Part shown: positions 10,212 to 20,395 of the stretch, one piece after another
How the letters are laid out: each line of letters begins with the position of its first letter
Numbering within the stretch: the first letter of the stretch is position 1
NCBI GenBank assembly: GCA_964017145.1
Contig: OZ024852.1
Span: forward strand, 1,365,945 to 1,429,944
DNA from: Agrocybe praecox
Lineage: Eukaryota; Basidiomycota; Agaricomycetes; Agaricales; Agrocybaceae
Direction of reading: 5' to 3'
Length of the DNA stretch: 64,000 nt
The notes under the pieces: model-generated
Databases searched by the model: none
The model's input: the letters and a program-made list of their open reading frames with translations, nothing else
What the model was told of the DNA's origin: nothing
Position numbers and translations under genes: made by a program

Positions 10212-13107
10212 TCACATCAACTCGGAGAAGAAAAAGTCAGTATTCGTCGGGGGAGGGCCAGCCACGAGTCCACTAGGAATTTCAACCATTTCTCCTGATA
10301 GATCTAACGGGAAAAAAAATCAGTTCTATTCAGATTGCTAACAAACGAAGAAACTGACCTAGTAACTTGATCTTCAAACCAATTTCCGTAAGAGTCTGGA
10401 CAAATCCAGCGGTTTCCTTGGATGAGACATGTCCACCATCCCGTCGCAACATGTTCAGGCCGTCGGTCCAATCGGCCCATCGAGACTGGTCAGGAGCGAT
10501 GAGGTCAGCCAGAGAACCTTCATGTGCGCTCAATAATGAGAAAGAGAGGGGAGATGGCACAAGGGTAGAACTTGGAGGGAGGTCACTCTGTTCCCTCAAG
10601 ACATTAGGAGGAGGGGCACATGTCCCTGTCGCAATTTCGCTGATCAAGGAAATGTCAATTCTGTCAGGAAGGTCCTCCAACCCTGCGCGAACGGGGAATT
10701 TGACTGCACTATCAACATAGTGCAAGTACTTCTGTCCGCTATCCTGAAGAGACATTAGCAAGAAACTGATTGTTTTGGGTCAAAACATCTCACTAGTCTT
10801 ATGAAGCGCCATGGTCTGGTAGGTCTCCGTGCAGTTTCGCGAGGAGACGACGCAGGGATGGCATTGACAAACCATGCGCCTTGGAAGAGGCACTGTATCC
10901 TTTGTTGTCGGACAAATTCAAATGACTCCTTGTACAGTTTAGCACGCAGATTTCTGGAAACAAGTTCAACAGGAAACTATAAGGATTCTCGACCAAGCGT
11001 ACATACCGAACGGGGATTTTGCTTAGTAAATCATCTTCAAGCTCTAGTTCTTTCATTTGGCGATCTCTGACGGCGCGATATTCACACTCGATGAAGTCAT
11101 ACTCAACTTCGTGCCATTGACGAACGTTTTCTCTTCGAAGAGCGACCTTGATTCTGTAGCATATATGAGAGTCTGAAAATTAGTTTAAAAGAATAATATC
11201 GCTTACTGGCTGCGAACCAGTGCTGCAACACGACTAAAGTCATCAGTCGCCGCACCACTTTCGCCCCACATCCGTATAAAGAAGCGTGTCGCTAAGAAAT
11301 GTACTTTCTGGAAATCGAGGAAGAAAGGCTGGAACGTAGTTGAAGTCGAATCTACAACAAGTTCAGGACAAGAGTGCCAATGTTGGAAAGTGGCAAAAAC
11401 ATACATCCAGGACCAAATATTGCCCAATGATCAGCCAATAGTTCAACTACCTCGTTGGAAGCTCTGGCGATTGGACATCTGCGGTCCTCAGGCCGGCTGA
11501 GTTGTTCGAGTATGATTTTAGAAAAGTCGGGGTCATTTTCCACGAACTTTTTCTGTGGTAATATGGTCGTGATACTTAGCACAACATGTAGTTGACGTCG
11601 AAGATGTTTCCCGCTTACCAAACACTCCAATCCAAGAACACCAACTTCACTGAACTCCTGGACAAGATCTTCTGTTTCAAAGCCAATCTTCCTCCACTTT
11701 AGTTCGTCGTCATCGTCATCCTCATAAACCTCCGCCTCCAGTTTACTACATTCCCAGATGTAATCTAGAATAGCAGCTTGACTTTCATCTACATCCGGGT
11801 CGACGTAAGTCGTCTTCTTGCGATATGTAACGCGGACAATATTGGCTTGGAAGTCGAGTATACACGACGTCAAATCCTCGATCGTATGTAGAGACATCAA
11901 TCGCTGATGATTTACTCTGAGAATTCATATGTATTTTGAGACAAAATGGCAGACTTACGACGACCGCCTTTCGCACGTTCAGCCTTTCCAATTCTAAGAT
12001 GAACTCTTCCCATCTTTCATCTTCGCTGGCGTGGGCGAGTAGCGAGTTGATAAGCATCATGCTAATACGCAAAAGCTAAATGTCAACATGCAAAGCAACA
12101 TATTATCAGATATACCTGTATTGCGCCATAGCGGTATCTGCACTTCCTAACCGATTAACGACAGTTTCGAGCAATCCGCGTTCCTTTCTCATCTGTTCAA
12201 AGACCACCTGAAAGCCGTATCGATAGACAGAACCAGGCTGAGTTGCTGCAGGAGTTCTGCTTGAACTTGCTGCTTGCGGGCCTGGGACAGTAGATGGATC
12301 TGCTTCGACCAACTTTTTGAGAATAGCTGTAGCAGGACGGCAAACATTTACGAGAGACTGGGAAGAAGATAGAATCTGAACAACTCTTAGGATGAAGTCA
12401 TCGGAAAGAGTCGCCCATCCGTAGTCCAACTCCATCAAGTTCTGCATCGCTGCGAGGGCATACTAGACTACGTTTTAGAGATTTTCTCGACTCCATGAGA
12501 AGTTTATAACTCACTGCAAGAGTATTTCCTGTGGTGTTGAATATAACGTCCACTAATTCACTTAAACCATTGTGATCCAAAAATTCACGTGCAAAAGCTT
12601 CTTCCTGTTTATCATCGTCAAATTACTGTGGGCGCTCTTCGGTCAATGAGCACGTACGCGAATAAACTTTTGCAAGGAAAACAGTGTCAGCTTGATATCT
12701 TTGTTCCCTCTATTCCTAAGCTTGTCCGCAGTCTCTCTAGCCTCCCGGGCAGGTGCATTGACCAGCCTACTCTTTGCTTAGAAACAATCAAGTAAAAGGC
12801 AAAGCAACAAATCTACTCACTTCAGGTTCACTTTGTTCCTGATTTTCTTCCTTAGATTATCATTCGTGACGAGTTCTTCCGTTTCATCTCTCAGAGCGAA
12901 ATTGGAAGGGGGCTCTTTGATCTTCAAATTTAGGCACAGCTGTTTCATAACATCGTCCACCGTGAGGGTAGGGTCAATGCGGGTGCGCACAGTCAAGCCA
13001 TCGCCTGTCGTGACATTGTTGGTTGGCACTAGTGCGCCCTTCGTCTGTGTGCCGTTGCCGTTCGAAGGTCCTCGCACTGCAGTGGAGCTCGAAGCCGCAG
13101 TGGACAT
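10212..13107 (-). CDS. ELMO/CED-12 family protein
   Basis: Twelve exons (transcription order): 12821-13107, 12658-12769, 12515-12604, 12116-12462, 11959-12061, 11619-11903, 11405-11552, 11207-11351, 11007-11153, 10794-10953, 10359-10743, 10212-10303; 766 aa. An N-terminal ubiquitin-like/RBD region (TLTVDDVMKQLCLNLKI) is followed by the armadillo-type ELMO repeats (LTLFSLQKFIREEAFAREF, GLSELVDVIFNTTGNTLAYA, AMQNLMELDYGW) and the ELMO domain (FILELERLNVRKAVV, RPEDRRCPIARASNEVVELL, STSTTFQPFFLDF). The C-terminal third (QCLFQGAWF ... QKYLHYVDSA) looks like the atypical PH domain. In animals ELMO acts with DOCK proteins as a Rac exchange factor controlling actin; a role in fungal polarity is inferred. 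The start has only ATG 13107 in frame ahead of the conserved part. Confidence 0.9.
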
Positions 13108-14852
13108 GATACAGCGTGTTTAATAGTGTTGAATACGGTTCAAAGAAGGATGAGGTCCGACCAAATGTTATCTTCACAGGGATCACGCCGGGGGGTAAAT
13201 AAAGTGGTAATAGATACAAGTTGTACTGCTACTGGTATAGTGGTCCACAAAGCAATGCGGGAGGTATATTTCACGTCTGTGAATGCATATAATATCAGAA
13301 TTACTGAAGATAGAATATAAAGGAGCAAATCAGAAAGCGTAGATAGCGTCCTCTGCACTCGAATCCGAAGAAACGATGCTCTGACTGACGTGCAAATATC
13401 ATAGTACTAATTCATCATTTCGATGGGATTTGTCTGGAATGAGTACTCACTGAAGAACAATTAAAGTCGATTAAATGTTTTTATCGCGATTGTACAGTGA
13501 AAATTGACGAAGCGGGGTATCGATGTGAGGAGGTTCAGGACAAGCACTGAGGTTCGGGGATCGCCCTAAGTACTGGAAAATACCCGAGGCTGATCGCGAC
13601 TGTCACAAACTCTCTGATGGGACTCTGTACCCCTTAATCGTCACGCTCTCGTTCTCTTCGACTCAAAACTCCAACTCGACTCATTCGCGAGCCCAACGCG
13701 AGCCCAACTCAAATCTGCCCTCGTCCATCGACACGTTGTAATCAATATCAGAACTAATACCCTTGACGCTATCATGTGGCGAACGAAATTCTGTTCACGA
13801 TGGCCCATTGGTGGAATCATAGCCTCCTCCAGCAAGCCTCAACTTGACATGACATGACGCGTCTGCTCACTTTGAAGCCTAGAGAGAACAAGTCAATTCC
13901 AAAGATACATTCTTTCCATTGAGTGTTATTGAAGTTTCTGGAGTTGGGACATGTGAAGATTACCATTGTATTGTGATCTGGCTCGCACTTTGGTATCGAA
14001 ACTACAACTCAATTGCTTCACTCCTGGGTGTTTGCCGTGTGTTTCTCAGTTGTACCTGAGGCACAAAGCAACCCTTAGGCTCCCTTCGGATTTTGAACCT
14101 TCATCAAAAAAGAATCAAAAAAGAAATTCTGATACTTATTATAGATGCGTATAGATATGCACGTATGTATCTGGAAGATTGCTCAAATATGATCATTCGA
14201 AAAAAGCGAGACACCAGATAGCCTCTCTTTTGCCGCAGGCGTGGCACATATTAAAAGCTCCACCGTCGCAGGGCTGATTTCTCTATTATCCTAGTCGGTA
14301 TGGTGGTGCTGGTGCTGGTTTAGAAAATCTAGAAATGTTCCTGTTTAGCGGTATACTGAGTGGCATACACGACGGTAGCATGAAATCATCCTGCTTCGGA
14401 CGATGGTCCTTGGTTTTTCCGACGAAATGTTGTTACTGTGTCGTGATTCAGAACTTAGTGACCATCAAGGTCAAGATTCAAAATTCATCTGTAGATGATA
14501 TTGGGCCTATTGGGCGTCTAATCTGAGGTGATTGCCCGCATGCAGCGGGGTAGAATTTGTCGGATCGGGCCCATGGGGAATGCATGGGGAAGGGGAAGTG
14601 GCGGCCTGAGATGTGAGGCCTTGAGCTTGAGGACCTGAGCGCATAAGCCATTTGTAAATTAGGGATCAACGAAACGCGAACGACTGTAACAGAATCCTCT
14701 ATAAACCTGAATCCTAATGTTGATAATTTACTGGTCTATAATACGTATTATAATCTATATAACATACAAATAATAGCAATGAGCTGGGGTGCAAGGCCGT
14801 TAAGAAAGCCTTGGTTTTGAAGGGTATTAGGGTATGCATAAAGCATTAAGCA
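13108..14852. other. Gene-poor region between ELMO and haem-lyase genes
   Basis: About 1.7 kb without a supportable gene. The right half of the ELMO promoter is at 13108-13400. A short imperfect tandem motif (CGAGCCCAA) is repeated at about 13687-13710. Small ORFs here have no family resemblance and no intron logic. Confidence 0.35.
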
Positions 14853-15779
14853 TTATGACCCAGGAGGTTTTTTGTTGTTATCACGAAGGCTGGCCCAGAC
14901 GTCTTCTGTTGCAACTGCAATGCGATCTTTTACGCACCCAAAGTTGTCGAGAGCGGGTCGCACATCCAAGGAAAAGACGGGCGAACCATCAGGTTCAGGA
15001 GGTGCAGAGTAATAGTCAATGATGTATCGAACTTCCTCGCCAGTACCCGGTCGACGGATGATCCAGTCATGACGGTCAAATGGTGGTTCCGTGCTAGTTG
15101 TAAGATCGCGTTTCGTTAGTCAGACATAAAACTTTAAGAATGCGAGCTATATGACATACTTGAAGCGAGAAGGTAGTAACCAACCGGCAAACATAAACAG
15201 ACGTGCCTTTGGTGAAAGTTGGCCTGGTTTACCCATGAATCGGGTCAACTGAATGTCGTCAGAACTAAAGAAGGATGATGAGGTTATACAGCACTTTGAC
15301 AAAATAACATAGCCTTACGATTCATGTCTTCGTTCCCATTTCAGCACTTCCTCCCAAGCCTCTTCGTTCAAGAAATTATGAATTTCCACCATAGTCTCTA
15401 CATGCTCCTCTGGGGTCTCCCATCCTTTCCGGACTAAGGCATTATAAAACTGCTGCGGTGAGGGATATTCCCACTTTGATCCCTCATCCCGAGGAATAGA
15501 AGATTCAGTGCGATTTGTAGGAAGTTTAACCACCTGGTTTTTAGCAGGTTCTTGAGATAGAGTTGGCATCTGATTGAGAGGACTAAGAGCACCATGGTCT
15601 ACGGGACACTCCGCACGCTTCGGCGCTGGGTTGTGGTCGATTGGACATTTAGCAAGCTTTGCAGAGTGTGTATCGTCATCGGGAACGGTGGTGGCTCCCG
15701 TTGTGTGAGGAACTGGGCAACCAGATGCAGGAACCTTTGAGGAGACAGTGGCCTCTGCTCTTGAATTCGTCTGACCCAT
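14853..15779 (-). CDS. CYC3: Holocytochrome c synthase (cytochrome c haem lyase)
   Basis: Three exons: 15319-15779, 15160-15264, 14853-15093; 268 aa. Conserved blocks are present in order: [83 protein letters not shown] and [12 protein letters not shown]. The N-terminus carries three Cys-Pro haem-regulatory motifs (CPVPH, CPIDH, CPVDH at Cys 21, 45 and 58). The enzyme sits in the mitochondrial intermembrane space and joins haem to the CXXCH motif of apocytochrome c (or c1). Length and order fit the family; ATG 15779 begins MGQTNS. An overlapping upstream ORF exists (see findings). Confidence 0.95.
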
Positions 15780-16151
15780 AGTATAAAAGAATAGACAACA
15801 GATACAAGCAGAATGAGCGCTGAAGCTTGAAGCCTTAGAAGTACCAGCGGGTCAAATTGGAGGATGCCTACTGGCCCGTCGTCGGTCGAACTCGTCATTG
15901 GACAGGAATGACCATCACATGACCCGATTTTTTTTTCTTGAGTCCGACTCTGTCGCCCTCGAACACTCTTGAAGACTCTGACGACATTCGCGTTCGCTTG
16001 CTTACGATGCGAATCTTATCTCTAAGGATAGCGGTCCTGCGCGTCAATCGTTTTCGACCTTTCGTGGCACTACTAAATCGCGTGGAACTCAATACGTGCA
16101 TCAAAGACCGGAATTACATACGACAAAGCCTGGATTCTTTGCTAATTGCTA
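15780..16151. other. 5' flank of haem-lyase gene up to the transposon
   Basis: Contains the presumed promoter of the minus-strand haem-lyase gene, including the start of an overlapping upstream ORF at 15898. The right limit is the TA dinucleotide at 16150-16151 that borders the transposon. Confidence 0.4.
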
Positions 16152-16175
16152 CAGTCAAACCTGTCTTATCCCATA
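16152..16175 (+). repeat. Left terminal inverted repeat
   Basis: 24-bp end of the transposon, starting CAGTCAAACCTGTC and ending in CCCATA; pairs with 17115-17138, one mismatch. Confidence 0.85.
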
Positions 16176-16180
16176 GCTCT

Positions 16181-16229
16181 CGGTGGACGTCTAAAGCTAT
16201 GGGTTTACGGAGGTTATGGGTTTAGACAG
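16181..16229 (+). repeat. Subterminal 49-bp direct repeat, left copy
   Basis: Starts CGGTGGACG and ends TATGGGTTTAGACAG. The same-orientation partner is at 17065-17113, with about six mismatches. Its final motif resembles the inner part of the terminal repeat (TATGGGATAAGACAGG), so it could be a transposase-binding array. Confidence 0.75.
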
Positions 16230-17064
16230 AGAGTTGAAAATAACTGCCGAAAAAATCGACCAAATTTATCAATTTTCTGCTAATTCTGCAGAGTTTGGAC
16301 ACCGAGAACTCCTTTCCTACATCCCTCGAGCACGTCTAAGGACATTAATGTAGTCTTCAGGCCACTCAAAATTCTATTTGATGATAGTGTTTGGTTACTT
16401 TGGCTACTTGCGGGTGAGGCGGCCAGTGCTGACGCATGGCGAATACGAGACCTTGAAATTGGGGCAACCATGGAGTCCGATTAATAGGACATATCTTATG
16501 TCGCTAGATTCTAGGAGGCCACTCGTAGCGCTGACCTAAAATACATTAATATGATTTGTGTTTTCTAAATAGTACGCACAATATTCAGAGGTGACGGTAT
16601 CAGCATTGCATGCCAATGATTAAAGCAATATACGCCATCATAATGAATTGGAATCCTCCCAAAGACTTTAACTACTCAAAAATTAACGTGACCGGTTCGG
16701 GATGTTTATAACCGGAAAAAACCAATCATTAACAAATAAACCGGGTAATGAACCATAGAGTTTCTCACATTCCATTTATCAGGTAAAAACGATACCTTAT
16801 TACATAAGGTCTCGTAAATTAATAATCAGATCTACGCCAATAACATCAGTCGTGAACCTGAATAGCCCCGAATTGACTATTTTTCACCTCGAATATCATT
16901 TCAGGGTTGAATCAATATCATGTGGAACGGCTGTCGTGCTCCCAAAACCACAAAACTATCCCTAAAAAGGAAATTTTACCTATGGGATTTTTCCCGAAAG
17001 ACCTATGGGTTAAGGGTTTAGACAGGATTATGGGTTATGGGTCGAAATTCCCCGCCCACCAAAT

Positions 17065-17113
17065 CGGTGGACGCAAAAAGCTATGGGTTACTGGAGGTTA
17101 TGGGTTTAGACAG
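17065..17113 (+). repeat. Subterminal 49-bp direct repeat, right copy
   Basis: Direct partner of 16181-16229, directly abutting the right terminal repeat. Further TATGGGTT / GGGTTTAGACAGG motifs occur at about 17003-17040. Confidence 0.75.
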
Positions 17114-17114
17114 G

Positions 17115-17138
17115 TATGGGATAAGACAGGTTCGACTG
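17115..17138 (-). repeat. Right terminal inverted repeat
   Basis: 24-bp end of the transposon, reading TATGGGATAAGACAGG then TTCGACTG on the plus strand; inverted partner of 16152-16175. Confidence 0.85.
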
Positions 17139-17829
17139 TACTACTTAATCCTGTGCTTCAATGAGTGTCCATTCCTGGAAATACCTCTCGATCTGAAGAT
17201 TCTAATTCTCGATATGACATGAATTTATTCCTCGAACATGTGGCTAGGTCAGGGTCGGGCAATAGTAAACCTTGGTAAACTCAATATACCTGACTACGGG
17301 GGTGACCAGGCGGTCTATGCGCATTAGATGGTCATTCAGCTTAGAAAATTTCGCAGTCGAATAGTACGTTCTTGGTGATTTTTGTGAAGTTCTTTTTACA
17401 GTGTACCAAACAGAAAAGTAGCCGCTGCATAATCAATTAGCAACTGAGTATGTTGCTCGTTGATTAGGATTATTATGCATGATAGATGCGAACGTATGAC
17501 CTCCTGTTATCTCATGATCCTAATAATTCTGTGATTCCAGTAACTTTTCATGTATGATGGAATCCATTTCCTGGGAACCCCTATACTTTCGGACAGTGTT
17601 GTTGTCAAGGACAATGGAGAATGTGACTTGGGGTTCTTTGGACTTGGGGAGCCCTTGGGCAACAATATGCGAAATCAAAAATTTCGGTAAGTATGTTGCA
17701 GTATGTAGCGCATTTCGGCGCTTATAGCCGGTCTATGGCTTTGTTTGTGCCACTTTGATGGCACGGAAATTGGCGATCAAATCTGAGGCTACTAAGCACT
17801 AAGAATGCGAGCTAGATTTCGAACCAACA

Positions 17830-17837
17830 TATAAAAG
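17830..17837 (+). promoter_or_regulatory. TATA box of the sugar transporter gene
   Basis: TATAAAAG, 75 bp ahead of the ATG at 17912. The spacing fits a core promoter with a short leader. Confidence 0.55.
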
Positions 17838-17911
17838 ACTACCAACTTGCTCCCAATGCTTTCCTCGTCCTTTCCAGGTCCAATTTCTTTTTCCCTCCAT
17901 ACTCTTTCAGA

Positions 17912-19849
17912 ATGCCAGGAGGTCCGGTCGCTACAGGAAGTGCCATGGGAGGCAACTTCAGCACAAAAGTGTGTACCCTATCTCCTATACTTAGGACGCT
18001 TATCCTCATCTTCCTATTCACAGAACAAATTTGCTGGAATTGCTATGACCACCTTCAGTGCCTTTGGTGGTATTTTGTTTGGTTATGATACTGGTGTCAT
18101 CAGCGGTATCAAGGAAATGAAGGCCTGGCTCAGGCAGTTCGGTAACGTTTCTACCGACTCCAAACACACCACTGGCTATGCCATTTCCTCCTCCACCGAA
18201 TCCCTCATCGTTTCCATCCTTTCCGCTGGTACTTTCTTCGGTGCCCTTCTTGGTGCCCCAGCTGCCGGTAGTCCATTTAATATAATGTCGAATCTACCAC
18301 ACATATTCACTGGATTGTTAAGATATCCTTGGAAGGAAGAGGGGTATCATGTTTGCTACTCTCGTCTTCTGCATTGGTATTGCCATGCAAATTGCTGCAA
18401 CCGCTATCCCCCTTTTTGTAAGTATATTTTTTGGGTTTTGTGTAATAAACATTTTCTGATACGATATTTCATCAGGTCGTCGGTCGCGTTTTCGCTGGTC
18501 TTGGTGTTGGCTTGGTTTCTGTTTTGATTCCCATGTATCAGTCCGAATGGTACGCGAAGTTTTTACTTCTCAAAAAAAAAAAAATTTTAAAAGCCTGATT
18601 ATATTACTAGTTCCCCTAAATGGATTCGTGGTGCCGTCGTTTCAACATACCAGTGGGCCATCACCATTGGTATCCTGCTCGCCGCTATCGTCAACAACTC
18701 AACTAAGGACCGCGACGCTGCTGCTGCCTACCAGATCCCTATCGCTCTTCAGTTCGCATGGGCTGCTATTTTGGCCTTCGGCATGTTCTTCCTCCCTGAA
18801 TCACCTCGCTGGCTCGTCAAGCGCGGTCGCAACGCGGATGCTGCAACTTCTCTTTCGCGTCTTGTAGGAGCTCCTGCCAACAGCCCCGAGGTCGAAACCG
18901 AACTCGAGGAGATCCGCGCCAACTACGAAGAGGAGGTCGCCCTTGGAGAGCCTTCTTATGCCGACTGCTTCAAGTTCACCAAGAACAAGATATTCCTCCG
19001 CACGATGACTGGTATCTTCATCCAGGCCTGGCAACAACTCACTGGAAGTAAGTCTATGGCTCAGCTTCATTTTCTCTCCCCAAGTTTCTGACATGACCTT
19101 CTATTAGTTAACTTCATCTTTTACTATGGAACTACCTTCTTCCGCAACGCTGGCATCCAAAACGCTTTCGTCATTTCCATCGTTACTGGTGTGGTCAACG
19201 TCTTCATGACTCTTCCTGGTATGTGGGGTGTTGAGCGCTTCGGTCGCCGTCGTCTCCTACTCGTCGGTGCCATCGGAATGTGCCTGTGCGAATACACCGT
19301 CGCCATCGTTGGTGCCACCATCTCTACCGAGAACATCGCCGGTCAAAAGGTCCTCATTGCCTTCGTTTGCTTCTTCATTGCCTTCTTCGCCTCGACCTGG
19401 GGACCTGTTGCCTGGGTCATCACTGGTGAAATTTTCCCTCTCCAAGTTCGTGCCAAGGCCATGTCACTCTCAGTCGCTTCCAACTGGCTGTGGAACTTCG
19501 CCGTCGGTTATGCTAGTAAGTTAACATACATGCCTCTAAAATCAAGAACATCAACTGACTCTTCTTCATAGCTCCTTACCTCGTCAACAAGGAACCTGGA
19601 TCTGCCGGTCTCGAGTCCAACATCTTCTTCGTCTGGGGTTCCACCTGCTTCTACTGCATCATCTTCACCTTTCTCTGCATTCCCGAGACCGAAGGTCTTT
19701 CCCTCGAGCAGATCGATCTCATGTACCAAAGCACCACCCCTGTCAAGTCCCTCGAGTACCGCAGAAGACTCATATCGGAAGGTGCTGACGCCGTTCATGA
19801 TGACCTCAAACGCCACGATTCTCGCGTTGAAGAATCAGAAAAGGTCTAA
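17912..19849 (+). CDS. MFS sugar (hexose) transporter
   Basis: Seven exons: 17912-17968, 18024-18267, 18323-18417, 18476-18549, 18611-19047, 19108-19515, 19572-19849; 530 aa. Typical sugar-porter signatures occur in order: GGILFGYDTGVISGI (TM1), VVGRVFAGLGVGLVSVLIPM then YQSECSPKWIRGA (signature 2), FLPESPRWLVKRGR, QAWQQLTGINFIFYYG (sugar-binding TM7), ERFGRRRLLLVGA, and PETEGLSLEQID after TM12. It should import hexoses by proton symport at the plasma membrane. It resembles fungal high-affinity hexose/monosaccharide carriers; the exact sugar cannot be read. Transcription starts probably follow the TATA box at 17830. The gene ends convergently with the dihydroxyacetone kinase gene. Confidence 0.95.
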
Positions 19850-20395
19850 ACAGCTATATCTTCTCATTTTTTCTGTCTTGGTTTATAGGAGTCCATCAAC
19901 ATATACCAAGCTATGTTGTGTAGCATATATCACACCCAAATCACACCCATTTTTATCTTCTCTCCGTGTATCATAATAACCAATTATTTTATTCAATTTC
20001 ACCTTAATTAATTATATACCGACCAACGTATGTGTCTTAGGAGTACCTGTGCTGTCCTGGGTAAATACACAGATTTTTTGTAATACGTATGATAGGAAGA
20101 AGAATAAAAATCCTTCTATTCCGAAAATTTGTTATAAAACTTGGCGCTCTGAGGACTTCTGGCTATATACTTATAAGTACAACCACAACATCCCGCCTTC
20201 TCAACTCTTCTCACGCGGTAATAACTTGTTTAAATAAATATGAATAAATGTGCCAAAGGAGGTCAAAGGATACATGTGTATGTTACATTTTTAAAACTTC
20301 TTCAAAATAGAATCCAGGAAGACCAAACAGGAGAGATACCAAGTCGGCTCTCCATACGTATATATATACGAATATTCCCTAATATTCCGTTACTA
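19850..20395. other. Convergent 3' intergenic region
   Basis: 546 bp, AT-rich, between the ends of the transporter (+) and the dihydroxyacetone kinase (-). No gene seen. Confidence 0.4.

Larger units (their letters stand above)
16152..17138. mobile_element. Non-autonomous DNA transposon (MITE-like) with 24-bp terminal inverted repeats and TA target site
   Basis: The two ends are inverted copies: 16152-16175 begins CAGTCAAACCTGTC and 17115-17138 is its reverse complement with one mismatch in 24. Each end is bordered by TA (16150-16151 and 17139-17140), the target-site duplication of Tc1/mariner/pogo elements, whose ends often begin CAGTC. The 987-bp interior encodes no transposase, so the copy would need a transposase in trans. 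Just inside both ends lies a 49-bp direct repeat (see separate entry), an unusual compound arrangement. Assignment to the pogo/Fot1 group is inference from the terminal bases. Confidence 0.8.

Noticed and set aside
13140..13358. Minus-strand hydrophobic ORF in the ELMO upstream region
   Set aside because: Short, no recognised motif, and runs through the presumed promoter.
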